The position numbers were made by a program, and so were the translations under genes. A model generated the notes under the pieces. That model did not search any database. It saw only the letters and a list, made by a program, of their open reading frames with translations, and was not told the DNA's origin. Positions 1 through 10,634 of a stretch of DNA of 64,000 bases are shown piece by piece; position 1 is the first letter of the stretch, and each line of letters opens with the position of its first letter. Source of the DNA: Membranipora membranacea (lineage: Eukaryota; Bryozoa; Gymnolaemata; Cheilostomatida; Membraniporidae); the NCBI GenBank assembly GCA_914767715.1, contig OU612074.1, forward strand, positions 23,422,062 through 23,486,061, in the 5' to 3' direction.

Positions 1-439
1 ACCAGATACAAGTATCAACCGCAATGTTCAATGGCAATGAATAGATTTAAAATATTTGGACCATTTTAACCATTTTCTCAAATAATATTTAACTGTATTG
101 AATGTTTATCAAAGCCTTGATGGTGTACAACGCAGTGCATGTTTTCTAGATTTTTGGAGCAATTTGGTTTTTCTTTACCCAAGTGGCGTCAGACAAGTAA
201 TTACTTGAGTAACGACTGCTCAGACATAGACAAAGTGTGAATATTTTCATTCATAAATAATCTTCTCGTGCTCCGATTCATAGTAATTGTAGCAATTGTA
301 ATAAATACTGTAATTAGATACAAAATACAAACCAATGAAGATATTACGCATTTTCAAATGATCTATCCTACCGTATAGGTATTATGAAAACTCACCGACA
401 CTGTTACTATACCTTAAGTGCAATTCACAGGCACCTTAC
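1..439. other. ACAD8 intron, no feature seen
   Basis: AT-rich sequence lying upstream of the first recognisable ACAD8 exon, so presumably intron. I see no exon, RNA gene or transposon in it. Confidence 0.4.
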
Positions 440-596
440 CTTACCTTGTAGATATTTACCTTTATGACTTACCTTGTAGATACTTACCTTTATGACTTAC
501 CTTGTAGATATTTACCTTTATGACTTACCTTGTAGATATTTACCTTTATGACTTAACTAGTAGATATTTACCCTTATGATGTATCTTACCTTACAG
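440..596 (+). repeat. 28-bp minisatellite leading into the ACAD8 splice acceptor
   Basis: About five copies of a 28-bp unit containing CTTACCTTGTAGATATTTA run directly up to the true acceptor of the next exon. That junction reads CTTACCTTACAG followed by ATATGTA, so the unit looks like a diverged tandem copy of the acceptor plus the first exon bases. The copies carry GTAG or CTAG where the real site has ACAG. The same kind of repeat sits at three junctions of the neighbouring GST genes. Confidence 0.75.
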
Positions 597-1312
597 ATAT
601 GTAACAGATCCTTACAGTTATTCGGAGGTTACGGCTACCTCAAAGATTATCCAGTACAACAATTCTGGAGAGATGTCAGAGTACATGAGATTTTAGAGGG
701 TCAGTATCTCAAGTTTCTACCCAAATTAACTCCGATTTCAGAATTTCAATCGAGCTATCTGAATCTGGAATTTTAACCCAACAAACCACAATCGCAAAGC
801 TTGTTAAGAGAACAACTCCCAAACAGCATATCACAATCATCTTCCTCCCATCAGGGAGTTCTAGAGTGCATGTCTCAATCTCCCGTCAAGCATTCTTGAG
901 TTTTGTTTTGCGTCCCAAAACAACAAATATAACTGAACCCGCAGCTGCTTTTCATTCTTCGCACTCCGCCCAAGCTTGACCACATTATACCATTGATATG
1001 GATCTAGCTAATATTCTGGCAGCTTTATCCTTATGCATTTACTGACAACCTAGTAACGGCCGGCCTTTGATAACTGAGGCAAGCTATTTGACAAATGTTT
1101 ACAAGGGGTCTACTGTAGCATTACTGAACTTTTGGATGAGAAATTGTTTCCAGCAATCATTAATAAATTGCCATATGCTTGTTCAGGTTCAGAAATGTTC
1201 CCCTAATCCATGATATATATCAGTGCATTATTACAGGATCATTTATCTCTCTATTACAGGATCTAATGAGATGATGAGACTGCTCATCTCCCGTAACCTG
1301 CTGACCACCTGA
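597..1312 (+). CDS. ACAD8: Isobutyryl-CoA dehydrogenase-like acyl-CoA dehydrogenase, last two exons (partial gene)
   Basis: Mitochondrial flavoenzyme of valine breakdown that oxidises isobutyryl-CoA to methacrylyl-CoA; only the C-terminus lies in the window. Exon 597-699 starts after TTACAG and ends with one base of a codon before GTCAGT. It encodes [20 protein letters not shown] followed by [15 protein letters not shown]. This is the family C-terminal signature with the FAD-contacting GGYGYLKDY and the R..ILEG element. The final exon 1260-1312 starts after ATTACAG, completes the glycine codon and encodes [16 protein letters not shown] then TGA. The intron is 560 bp. The reading frame also runs past the donor to 776, but that part is intronic. 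The KDY..QQ..RD.R pattern fits ACAD8 better than short-chain or medium-chain paralogues; ACADSB is the main alternative. The gene converges on GST-A, whose stop is 418 bp away on the other strand. Confidence 0.85.
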
Positions 1313-1729
1313 TGAAGGAGCTGGCAGTTTTTGCGACCCTCATTTTTAGACACTGACTGCGGGCGGGTGTGACAAGAATCTCTGGAATTAGTGCCAAACT
1401 TTTTTACAATTTTCTCGGTGTAACTATCATATTTTTTGCCGCATGATGCCGTATGCTTTGATTATATCAAAATCAAGATTGCTAAATTTTTCAAATTATT
1501 AAGTGTTAAACTTATTTTATTGGTAATCAAAATGAATAGCTTGACTAGACAAGATGAGATACAAAATTATGTTTTCCGTACAACTTATGGAAACTATGAT
1601 TAAAGAACAAAAAATGAAGAAAAACAACAATTCTATGACACCAATTATGGCGGATTAACGTCTTGTTGTGTCATAACACTACTGGCTTCTGGAATTTGCT
1701 GATATTATGAGTTTTTAGCTGTAAGCTGA
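1313..1729. other. Convergent 3' intergenic region between ACAD8 and GST-A
   Basis: Holds the 3' UTRs of two convergent genes. From about 1490 the sequence resembles about 10255-10480 downstream of GST-B's last exon, so it marks the left edge of the GST tandem duplication. I see no clear AATAAA for ACAD8. Confidence 0.6.
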
Positions 1730-4700
1730 TTAGTCGAGTGCTTTCGCTCCCCATGCGGCTATTTTATTGTTGAATGGACCTTTCTTCATGTATTCAGCCG
1801 AGTCCATATACTTCTTTACTGAAGGGAGAGCTTCAATCCTATAAACAAAAACCAAAACAGGTTATTATTTCCACAGAACAAGACAATATCCTATCACTTC
1901 CTAACACTTTTAAGCTGATGCCTTGTCCTTGAGTTCAAGATGGAGGGGTAGAAATAAACATCTGACTGACTTGTAATACACAATAATAATTTCTCAATAT
2001 GATCCTCGATGGCCCTAGCCCTGTCAGCCTAAACGGTTCTGAAGGGTGTTGATTATAACAAAGACAGGTCTTCCGAGCCAGACTGGTATATCAAGAAGGT
2101 AGGTGGCTCAGTTGGTTAGAGCACCGTACCTTTAGCATGCGAATGCTGAAGGTTGTTGGTTTGAATCCCACTGCAGTCCATCGACTACAGGGGTTTGGTT
2201 GGTCCCCGGGTGTGCTCCAAACTGCCTGCATACAATGAGCAACTTGGGCCTCGCCACTAAGGCAATTAATTTCGCCGCCAATGCTTCGGGATGTGGCGTG
2301 TGACGTGATATCTGATTTTAATCAACCTTTTTTATGTAGCAGAATCAGATAGTTACCTGGCCATGAAAGAAGTTAGCTTCTCGTGTTTATCTAGACATCC
2401 AGACTCCAAATTTCTCCAGATATCCAACAGGTCATACATTAAGAAATCAGAATACACCAGCTGAGAGAAAGAGAGAAAATTTATCAGAGCTTAACTAAGA
2501 TTAAAATCAGCTCAGAAATTCTGAAACCATGCCTTTGACATTGTTTGGGTACATGGGAATGTAGGGTTAGCTAAATACCTTAAGGAGAGGAATCAATCAA
2601 TGTATGTTCATTGTATAACAGTGTCAAAGTAATCGCTTAATATCTCACGGGCAAATTTTTCAAAAAAATCTATCATTAGATTCGTTTTTTTACGTTCACA
2701 ATAAAGTGAAAGTCAACATGGCAGAGACATCGCACAAAGAGTTTTACACTATATCAGATCTGACAGTTTGAGAGTCTCACAGGTGAGCAGCGCCTACCTC
2801 AGAACCCCCGAAGTAGTCGTTATCACCGAGCCAAGTACTAAACTTTGTCAGACGCTCCTGTAGAGTCTCCAGGAATGGTTGAATCAGCTCATCCTATAGA
2901 AAATCAAAATGTGGGAATAGCAACCTGAGTGGGGTGGCTGATAGTGGAGTATTCACAGAATGGAAACAATGGAGATCTCAAGCTAATGTTGTATTTGAGT
3001 TTTCCCCTTAATCCTTCAAGTAGAACCACAGTATGATCACTTTAGAATTTAGATGTTTTGAAATCAAGGTGGCAGGACAAGGGTGAGGGTTTTAGTTACA
3101 ACATTGAGTGTTTTATGATTTAAAGACAACTAACTGCAAATTCCATTATTATACAGGTTATGGGAAACTAAGGAGTCACGGCCCTGTTACTCAATGGGGA
3201 AACTAATCATTTAGCTGAAGCATGACATGGATATTTATGGGCATTTTCTTTCTCCCTTCTCACAGAGAGTTTCCTATATAAAAATAGACATAACATCCCT
3301 CATTGGATACCTACATTAAAAATTAGAAATAAACTTTTCGGATTAGAGTTTTACGCAGCTGCAACTGTAGTTTAAGCGCTTAAACGGTATTGGGAAAGCT
3401 GGTATTAACAATTCATTATCAACCACTTTTGAAATGCTACTACCAGCTAAACTACTGCAACTGCAGTGATAAGAGTCTGTGTGTAAATGTTATGCACAGA
3501 CTACACAACTATATCCTTATCTACACATACTTGAGACAGTCAGGCTAATAAAATATGATAATATTATAAAATGTACTGCTTTGGTAACTGAATACAAGGA
3601 AATATCAGCTAGTCCAGAAGACACCAAAAGCTATCTTTCAGGTTATTTTAACGGAAGGGAGGGTGGGGCAACATGGAATTAAATATTTCTAGCTCAGAAT
3701 TGTATGCTGATTTCAAATATTTGGTTTCTATCATTTTGGGTGGCAGACATTTCGCCAATGTATATTTTGCCAATGCTATGTTTTGCCAATCACATTTCGC
3801 CAATCATATTTTGCCAAAGACATTTCGCCAGTCTTATTTTGCCAATCACATTTCGCCAAAGATGTTTTGCCTCATAGCTAGGTGTCTTCTGACTAAGTGT
3901 GTGTGAACTTTGTTACTGCATTTGTAAGTCATGATGACTTCCGTTAAAATAAACACTTTCTTTGATAACTTATAGCTAGGTGTCTTCTGACTAAGTGTGT
4001 GTGAACTTTGTTACTGCATTTGTAAGTCATGATGACCTATCGGTTATACAGCTGTTGAGACAAAACATGACCCCAGAATTACAATAATATTATAATTATG
4101 GTCATGTTAATGACATCATCACCACTACACAAGTCTGACAATATTCCGTTAGCTGTCAACAAATCCCTAGCTCTATCCTAGGGAGGTTTTACATTAGAAG
4201 GTAGATTGGTATGGATGCCACAATGCTGTGTCATAGCTTTAGATTTTTTTAATTAATTATTAATTAATTCAAAAAATTCCGATGCAAATTGTATCCTGTT
4301 TATCTGCGATGATGAAACAATGATAGGTCTAAGAGCTGCCTGATCGGTATTCAGAATCTTCTAATATGTAGTCCTAATTTCTGACTGTATAAATGGCTAT
4401 TAATTAATCGCAAAGTCGCATGGATCACACATGCAATAGAATTTCATAGGCTTTAATCAGACCACATGGCACATCGATCAATCAAATCATCATTGCCACA
4501 TCTAGAGAATACAAAGAATATGTAGGAACACAGAATCAGGGAGATATAACTCAGCAGTCAGCAGGCTCAAGAATTCCTGGCAACATCCTGGCTTCTCCTA
4601 ATTTTTTTGCAATTCTTAATTCCATTTTAAACTGTAAACAAACTTGTTTGGGGGTGCAGCCGTAGCCCCCTTAGCGGCTGTGGTATGTTACTTACAAATT

Positions 4701-7700
4701 TAGGGTTGTAGAATATTGCTAGGCAATCATTCCTGTTAGCCATAGAGACACTGTAAGTCATATCATTCCTTATTCTAGCTTCCTCTGTGCTCCCGCCTAA
4801 ATATCAAAGTAATATACTTAATATATTATACTCAACCTAAGCATAACACGTACTCGATATAATATACGTTAAACTACTGCTGCCACTCAGGGAAATGTGT
4901 GCTCATTGAATTCTGTATAGGTCAAAGGTGACTAATTAAGGCTTTTTTTATCTTATAGAATTGTCACCTAATGTTTATATGCAAAAAATTTGCCCAAAAG
5001 GTGAGATCGATGCGGCATTTTGTTGGCTTTGAGCTAACGGTAGGATTTAATTAGGTCACATTTCCTTGAGTGGCAGCCCATCTTGTGTTTCAAATCTTTA
5101 CTCATGGATTCTTTACTGGAGGGATCCGAAGCGGGACCAAGAGTGTTTAATACTTAATACCGGCTTCATAACCTGTCAGTTATAGATTACATCGTTAGGA
5201 TACAGCCGGAATATTTAGGTCTTATCATAATCTTATGATATAATCAAACATGCATTAATCCTGAATGGTTAACAGCTCTTATTGTATATGAGCCTAATGG
5301 TCGGTAGTTTAAATTCGGTTCCAAATGGAGATTGATAGTCTACCATTGTAGCAAGGAGTCCTTGATTTTAGGGATGATAAGTGGATTGCCCACATACCAT
5401 TGTGTGTTATCTCTACATTATATATGCACGCAGGAGGGGTACTTAGACAGGTCATAGACAGGTTATAGCTAGGTTGCAATGTGTGACTTAGGTTTGTTCA
5501 ACCCTTGATAAATAATTCAACCTTTAAGAGAGCTAGGAAATTCAGTGTTAGCAGATATCTTTCACAATTTCTTTCATTGTTAATCGCTTTTTGTGCGGAT
5601 TTGATTAACGTAATATAAGTCATGCAGTGGTAGAACATTTCAATGGCACCTGTGACAACCTGTGACAACCTGTGACAACCTGTGACAACCTGTGACAACC
5701 TGTGACAACCTGTAACAACCTGTGACAACCTGTGACAACCTCCAAACTGTGTAAGGCTCCTACCATGAGTATATTATATAACTAGTAACACGTTACTCCA
5801 TATTAGACAGTGTACAGAGGGAAAAATCCCTCAGACAAAATATTTGGTATTGTTAGATGACGTGACAGAGAGTATATCCTAGTGATTGCTCAGAGACAAG
5901 TGACACTTACACAGGTTATGTTTAACACTTACACAGGTTATGTTTAACACTTACACAGGTTATGTTTAACACTTACACAGGTTATGTTTAACACTTACAC
6001 AGGTTATGTTTAACACTTACACAGGTCATGTTTATCACTTACACAGGTCATGTTTAACACTTACACAGGTTATGTTTAACACTTACACAGATTATGTTTA
6101 ACACTTACACAGATTGTGTTTAACACTTACACAGGTTATGTTTAACACTTACACAGGTTATGTTTAACACTTACAGAGGTTATGTTTAACACTTACACAG
6201 GTTATGTTTAACACTTACACAGATTATGTTTAACACTTACACAGATTGTGTTTAACACTTACACAGGTTGTGTTTAACACTTACACAGGTTATGTTTAAC
6301 ACTTACACAGGTTATGTTTAACACTTACACAGGTTATGTTTAACACTTACACAGGTTATGTTTAACACTTACACAGGTTATGTTTAACACTTACACAGGT
6401 TATGTTTAACACTTACACAGGTTATGTTTAACACTTACAGAGGTTATGTTTACGTCCAAGGTAGGAGATTATAGCGCTTGTCTCAGTAAGTTTGGTCTCC
6501 CCATCGATATAGTACGGCAGCTATAAACAGTACAAAGTATAGTACGGCAGCTATAAACAGTACAAAGTATAGTACGGCAGCTATAAACAGTACAAAGTAT
6601 AGTACGGCAGCTATAAACAGTACAAAGTATAGTACGGCAGCTATAAACAGTACAAAGTATAGTACGGCAGCTATAAACAGTACAAAGTATAGTACGGTAG
6701 CTGTAAAACAATACAAAGTATAGTACGGCAGCTGTAAACAGTACAAAGTGTGTCAGCATCAGGGGCAAAAAGAAAGAGAAAAAAAAGTCTACCATATTAC
6801 TACTCAACTCGCCTAAGTTCTCATTTGAGTGAATCACAAAAATGCTCAGCTATAGGTATCATCAGATATTCTAAATACTAGGTATCTAAGCCATTGGCAT
6901 CATTAACCCATTGTGAGATAACAGTGACTTTTTAGAGTGATATAAACAGTGGCAAAGATTCAAACTCTGGCAAGGGATCGGATCAAAACCAGGGTGAGGG
7001 GTAAAACATTGTGGCAGCATCGGGCATCTGACTTACATTTGGTACTTATACCCCTAAGTGTGTGGTGTTGACTTACATTCAGTACTTATACCCCTAAGTG
7101 TGCGGTGCTGACTTACATTCAGTACTTATACCCCTAAGTGTGCGGTGCTGACTTACATTTGGCCAGTCGAGACCGAGAGTAAACTTCTCCTTCATCCATT
7201 CCTCTCTACTAAAGTCTGGAGCGTCTCCCTGTGTGTACATCTTATCCTCAAATTCTACCTCTTTATAGTGTAACATGAGGCGGATAGCGTGAGCCAGCTG
7301 GAGATAAAAAAAATACAGTGCAGTTCACATAACTCAAACCTCTGGGGACCACAAATATTTGTTCTAATTAAGTAGAGTTTGAATTATGTGACATTAGAAT
7401 GCATTGAGATCTGGCTGAAGGGACCAATTTTCCTTGTCTGAATTAACAGGAGTTTTGAATTATAAAGTCTGAATTAACCAGCTTACACTGAAGATCAGTT
7501 TAGTTTATTGAAGCATTCAGTATCAAATATTGATAAAAACAAATGCCCACAATGTTAAAAATATGTAGAAACTACTAATAATAATATGGCATAGAAAAAA
7601 AGATCAGAGGTTACTAAAATACTTCATCAATAATTGAAAAAAGGATTTGGCACATTTAGCAGTTCTACACAGGTTTGGTCTAAAAGCACTAAATAGCACG

Positions 7701-8262
7701 GTTGTAAACCAACCATCCCTCATTTAACACCAACTGAACTGAGGCCTCATTGACCCAATTTTTTTTATCATAATTTATCTGTGATTATCTTTTTTTCTAA
7801 GAGAGATACAGCTATATGGTTTTTTAATCATAAAATTCAACTATGACTGCTATAGCTGATCAAAAGCCCAATTGATTTCACTATGGGGTAGATCATATCA
7901 AACAAATTCCTGAAGGGCTTTTTCAAGCTGTTTTAGAAATGTCGTCTATTTCCAAACCTGCAGATTATTTAAAATTAATAATAATTAATCATCATTTTAT
8001 GAGGCTTTGGGCAATATTAAGAAATTTGTTTTGTTTCTGTGCGTATAATGAAAAATAAACAAAATATAAATCGTAAATGCAGTTGCCGAGATAGTCACCT
8101 GTAGAGACAATTTTTTAAAAAATGTTCAAGATCACAGATCATTGAGTAACACAAAATAACATGTTATGTAGCCATATATCGTGTCTGAGCAAAGTAAGTG
8201 ACTGATAACCTGCGTTTTGTACTCACCCCTCTGATTTTCCAGTACCCAAGTGTTGGAGCCAT
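1730..8262 (-). CDS. Glutathione S-transferase, Mu class, gene A (complete, 7 coding exons)
   Basis: Cytosolic enzyme that conjugates glutathione to electrophiles; Mu enzymes act as dimers. Exons in transcript order are 8227-8262, 7157-7297, 6439-6520, 4696-4796, 2798-2893, 2357-2460 and 1730-1838. The lengths 36, 141, 82, 101, 96, 104 and 109 sum to 669 bp, giving 222 residues plus TAA. All junctions are GT-AG and all phases join. Exon 1 encodes [12 protein letters not shown] with the catalytic tyrosine at residue 7. Exon 2 holds [18 protein letters not shown] and [10 protein letters not shown], and fuses what are two exons in vertebrate GSTM genes. Exon 3 holds [13 protein letters not shown] with the cis-proline loop. 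Exon 6 ends LTSFMAR. Exon 7 encodes [11 protein letters not shown] and WGAKALD. Odd points: the usual Mu QSN glutathione-binding triad reads ETS, and exon 3 is bracketed by splice-junction minisatellites. GST-B, 10 kb away on the same strand, is a tandem paralogue. Confidence 0.96.
2099..2325 (+). mobile_element. tRNA-derived SINE inserted beside the GST-A exon 6 donor
   Basis: Begins with a tRNA-like head, including the A-box-like GTGGCTCAGTTGG and the B-box-like GGTTTGAATCC about 50 bp later. A unique body rich in CCCCGGGTGTGC follows. It ends roughly 30 bp from the GST-A exon 6 donor. The matching position in GST-B (about 13530) lacks it, so it inserted after the duplication. The acceptor stem does not pair well, which argues against a working tRNA. 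Confidence 0.65.
3727..3862 (+). repeat. Degenerate short tandem repeat (TTTTGCCAAT-type)
   Basis: About nine spaced copies of TTTTGCCAAT or TTTCGCCAAT with a 12-15 bp period, in a GST-A intron. The open frame across it is a by-product of the period. Confidence 0.7.
3874..4041 (+). repeat. Two-copy tandem repeat, about 70 bp with about 97 bp spacing
   Basis: TAGCTAGGTGTCTTCTGACT through AAGTCATGATGAC occurs at 3874-3943 and again at 3972-4041, nearly identical, separated by a short AT-rich spacer containing AATAAA. It lies in a GST-A intron. Confidence 0.85.
4650..4670. other. GC-rich hairpin just downstream of the GST-A exon 4 donor
   Basis: Five Gs pair with five Cs around an 11-base loop, in an otherwise AT-rich intron and about 25 bp past the donor of the 101-bp exon. 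The same hairpin follows the matching exon of GST-B at 15503-15524. Confidence 0.6.
5650..5742 (+). repeat. 10-bp minisatellite TGTGACAACC
   Basis: About nine near-perfect copies of TGTGACAACC in the GST-A intron between exons 3 and 4. Not found at the matching place in GST-B. Confidence 0.9.
5908..6445 (-). repeat. 22-bp minisatellite made of the GST-A exon 3 donor junction (about 25 copies)
   Basis: Read on the - strand the unit is AAACATAACCTGTGTAAGTG plus TT. The true junction is the exon end AAACATAACCTCT followed by the intron start GTAAGTGTT, which is the same 22 bases. The last 13 exon bases and first 9 intron bases have therefore been amplified about 25 times into the intron, each copy keeping a GTAAGT donor. 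Using the next donor inward would read C-K-C then TAA in frame. Confidence 0.95.
6512..6752 (-). repeat. 30-bp minisatellite made of the GST-A exon 3 acceptor junction (8 copies)
   Basis: Read on the - strand each unit is 20 intron bases ending CTGTTTATAG followed by the first 10 exon bases CTGCCGTACT. The copy nearest the exon is the real acceptor. The others are decoys, and using any of them puts the TAG of the acceptor in the GST frame. The 30-bp period leaves several frames open on both strands, which produces spurious ORFs here. Confidence 0.95.
7031..7160 (-). repeat. 40-bp repeat made of the GST-A exon 2 donor junction (4 copies)
   Basis: GTAAGT donors on the - strand fall every 40 bp (plus-strand ACTTAC at 7151, 7111, 7071 and 7031). 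The copy at 7151 is the true donor after the codons for DWPN. Each unit carries AAT before GTAAGTCA, then a shared 30-bp stretch ending TATAAGTAC. Confidence 0.9.
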
Positions 8263-8675
8263 TTTAGTGATGATTAGCTAAAACTACAAACAAGGGTTCA
8301 TGAATTAGAGAATACGGACACTGTCACATGAATTGTCCTATCAAATACCAATGGAACGAATCTGTCAAATCATCCTGTCAATCATGCTCTACACAGCAGC
8401 AAATTATGGCGGTGCCCAAACCACCTGTATGCATCAGAATGGGCACCCACAATCGTGCACAGAACAACGGAGCAGAGCAGTCACCAACCAACAGTTATCA
8501 ATCAATTGATCAGATAAAAATGTGTCGGTAAATCGCCATCCACCACACTTCTCTGTAAAACTGGCCATCCGCTTAGGACAAATACCTATCCAGCAGTGCT
8601 AACTGGACATCCATTTCACCTTGTATCAATCTCAAAGTGTGACTATCACAAACCCACCCTGATGCCTAGTAAGCG
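8263..8675. promoter_or_regulatory. Upstream region and 5' UTR of GST-A
   Basis: Lies 5' of the GST-A start codon (ATG at 8260-8262, - strand) and resembles the sequence upstream of GST-B near 19800. I see no clear TATA box. The promoter call rests on position only. Confidence 0.35.
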
Positions 8676-8930
8676 ACCATCAGATGTCCGCTTGCCTAGT
8701 AAGCGACCGCCGGATGTCAGCCTGCCTAGTAAGCGACCGCCGGATGTCCGCTTGCCTAGTAAGCGACCGCCGGATGTCCGCTTGGCTAATAAGCGACCGC
8801 CGGATGTCCGCTTGCCTAGTAAGCGACCGCCGGATGTCCGCTTGGCTAATAAGCGACCGCCGGATGTCCGCTTGCCTAGTAAGCGACCGCCGGATGTCCG
8901 CTTGCCTAGTAAGCGACCGCCGGATGTCCA
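8676..8930 (+). repeat. 30-bp GC-rich minisatellite upstream of GST-A
   Basis: Eight or nine copies of a 30-bp unit containing AAGCGACCGCCGGATGTCCG. Degenerate relatives of the GGATGTCC core extend on both sides from about 8560 to 9110. Because 30 is a multiple of three, long ORFs appear in several frames on both strands (peptides such as LPSKRPPDVR); I do not treat them as genes. GST-B lacks this array. Confidence 0.95.
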
Positions 8931-10525
8931 TCTGGTGGTTGCCAAATAGGCATGCGGTTGGCACTCAGACAAAACTAGGCATCCAGATGAATTTGTCGAC
9001 CTGATGATGGGTGTCTACATTCCATCCCCCTCTGTTACGAAACCATCCACCTCTGTCAAATTAGTGTCCAGATGCCTTTTATGCAACCGGATGGCATCCG
9101 GTGGTTGTCCAAGTGGCATATAGGATGGGTTTGTATCGCAGTCACAGCAAGGTCCCCATACATAACTAGAGAAAGCTAAATACTTTATCCTGTTAGCCCA
9201 TTCATTGAGGGCGCAGTTGTCAGCTGTGCAACCAATCCTGACAAACACCAATGAATGAATGAAAAATGTTCTTATATTTATATATAGAATTTCCAATGAA
9301 GAAAGAAGGAAAATTTATCAGGGACAGTGCAGAGTAGTAGGAGGCGTGGCTTGCTACCGTTGTGTCATTGGCTACTTACTGTATACAAACATTGCGAAAG
9401 CCTATGGTTATTATCAGGTGTCCTAAAGAACTGTTTATATTATGTATGTCCTACACTAGACTGAGTGCCCAGACAGCTGCAATGTGAGGTATTATTGGCA
9501 TTAAATTATCTTTAGCACACACCTACTGCACTTTGATAGTAACGGGAGGACCTCAGTGAAGTGTATGCGGGGGGGGGGGGGGGACCTCAGTGAAGTGTAT
9601 AATGACGGGGGGGGGGGGGAATCTCAGTGAAGTGTATCCTGTGATGATGCATAGAAAAGGCTATCAATATTGCCAATGAGAGAAGCCCAAAAGTAAAAGC
9701 AGTCGATAAACTTATTGTCAGCTTTCATGATCATCTTGCCTAACCAAGAGGCTTGTCCATCCAGAAGCGTGCTAATCAGAATAAAAAAACTTCTTGGGAA
9801 TGTTTTACAGTTTTGTTAAATAGTGGAATATGAAATTATGTTATTACTCAGTTGAAATACAAACTGTCAGTGGCCTTAGATCGTATAATAGTAGCAAAAT
9901 ATTCTGATAATATTGATCTAGCATCGATTCGCCTTTAACATGTCAGACAACATGGTTCTCTTAAGTCCAAGGTAATGTTTGCATGTTTGTCTGCACATTT
10001 ATTTTCTGAGTGATTGCGTCGTGAGCCCATTACTATTCTTTGTTTACACTAGTCAGATTCACTGCGGTTCCATGGACCGATCTGTTTCTATTTTCGGGGC
10101 TCTTCAAGCCATGGTTCAGGCTATGACCGAATTTACAGTTCAAGCTGAGCTTTGGGAGCTACAGTGGGCTACAATTGGCTGGCGTGGCCTTTTTATTACA
10201 ATTATCTCATCCAACGTAAATGTTGGTAGACATGGATTTTTCTTAAACTATCAATCAGTAGTTGTCAAACTAATTTTATTGGAAATCAAAATGAGCAGCT
10301 AGACTAGACAAGATACAAAATTTCTCTTTTTTGTACAACTAATAGAAACTAAGATTGGAGAACAAAAAATGAACAGAAAGAATAATTCTATGACCCCGAT
10401 AATGGCGGATAACCTGTGACGTTACGTTATAACATTGAGTTACAGAGGAGACAAATCTAATACATGTCTCTTATAGCTATCTAAGTGGAATTTGCTGATA
10501 TTGTGAGTTTTTAGCTGTAAGCTGA
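8931..10525. other. Spacer between the two GST genes, with poly-G runs
   Basis: Sequence to about 9310 pairs with 20800-20900 upstream of GST-B, so the duplication reaches here. G runs of 15 (9569-9583) and 13 (9607-9619) each sit beside a repeated CTCAGTGAAGTGTAT. From about 10255 the sequence matches the GST-A 3' flank. The open frame at 9979-10302 has no recognisable domain and I do not call it a gene. Confidence 0.6.
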
Positions 10526-10634
10526 TTAGTCGAGTGCTTTTGCTCCCCATGAGGCTATTTTATTGTTGAATGGACCTTTCTTCATGTAGTCAGCCGAGTC
10601 CATATACTTCTTTACTGAAGGGAGAGCTTCAATT
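10526..10634 (-). CDS. GST-B terminal exon, version a (distal)
   Basis: Follows CTATAG, completes the arginine codon with A, and encodes [20 protein letters not shown], then [14 protein letters not shown] (after a proline) and TAA. It is nearly identical to the single terminal exon of GST-A, so this is the ancestral version. Confidence 0.93.

Noticed and set aside
700-776. C-terminal extension of the acyl-CoA dehydrogenase (reading to the stop at 776)
   Set aside because: GTCAGT at 700 is a donor, and the family C-terminus ([10 protein letters not shown]) is found in frame at 1260-1312.
5908-6445. CRISPR-like array
   Set aside because: Units are contiguous 22-bp repeats without spacers, in an animal intron, and they equal a splice junction.
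6469-6837. Long minus-strand ORFs with repeated [10 protein letters not shown] or [10 protein letters not shown] peptides
   Set aside because: They are the 30-bp acceptor minisatellite read through; the GST frame has TAG in every unit. The real gene content here is GST exon 3 (6439-6520).
8596-9004. Overlapping repeat-protein ORFs on both strands (LPSKRPPDVR, MSACLVSDRR)
   Set aside because: A 30-bp unit without stops keeps several frames open at once. There is no conservation outside the array, and GST-B lacks it.
9979-10302. 107-residue plus-strand ORF
   Set aside because: No domain recognised; it overlaps sequence shared with the GST-A 3' flank where the frame is not kept.
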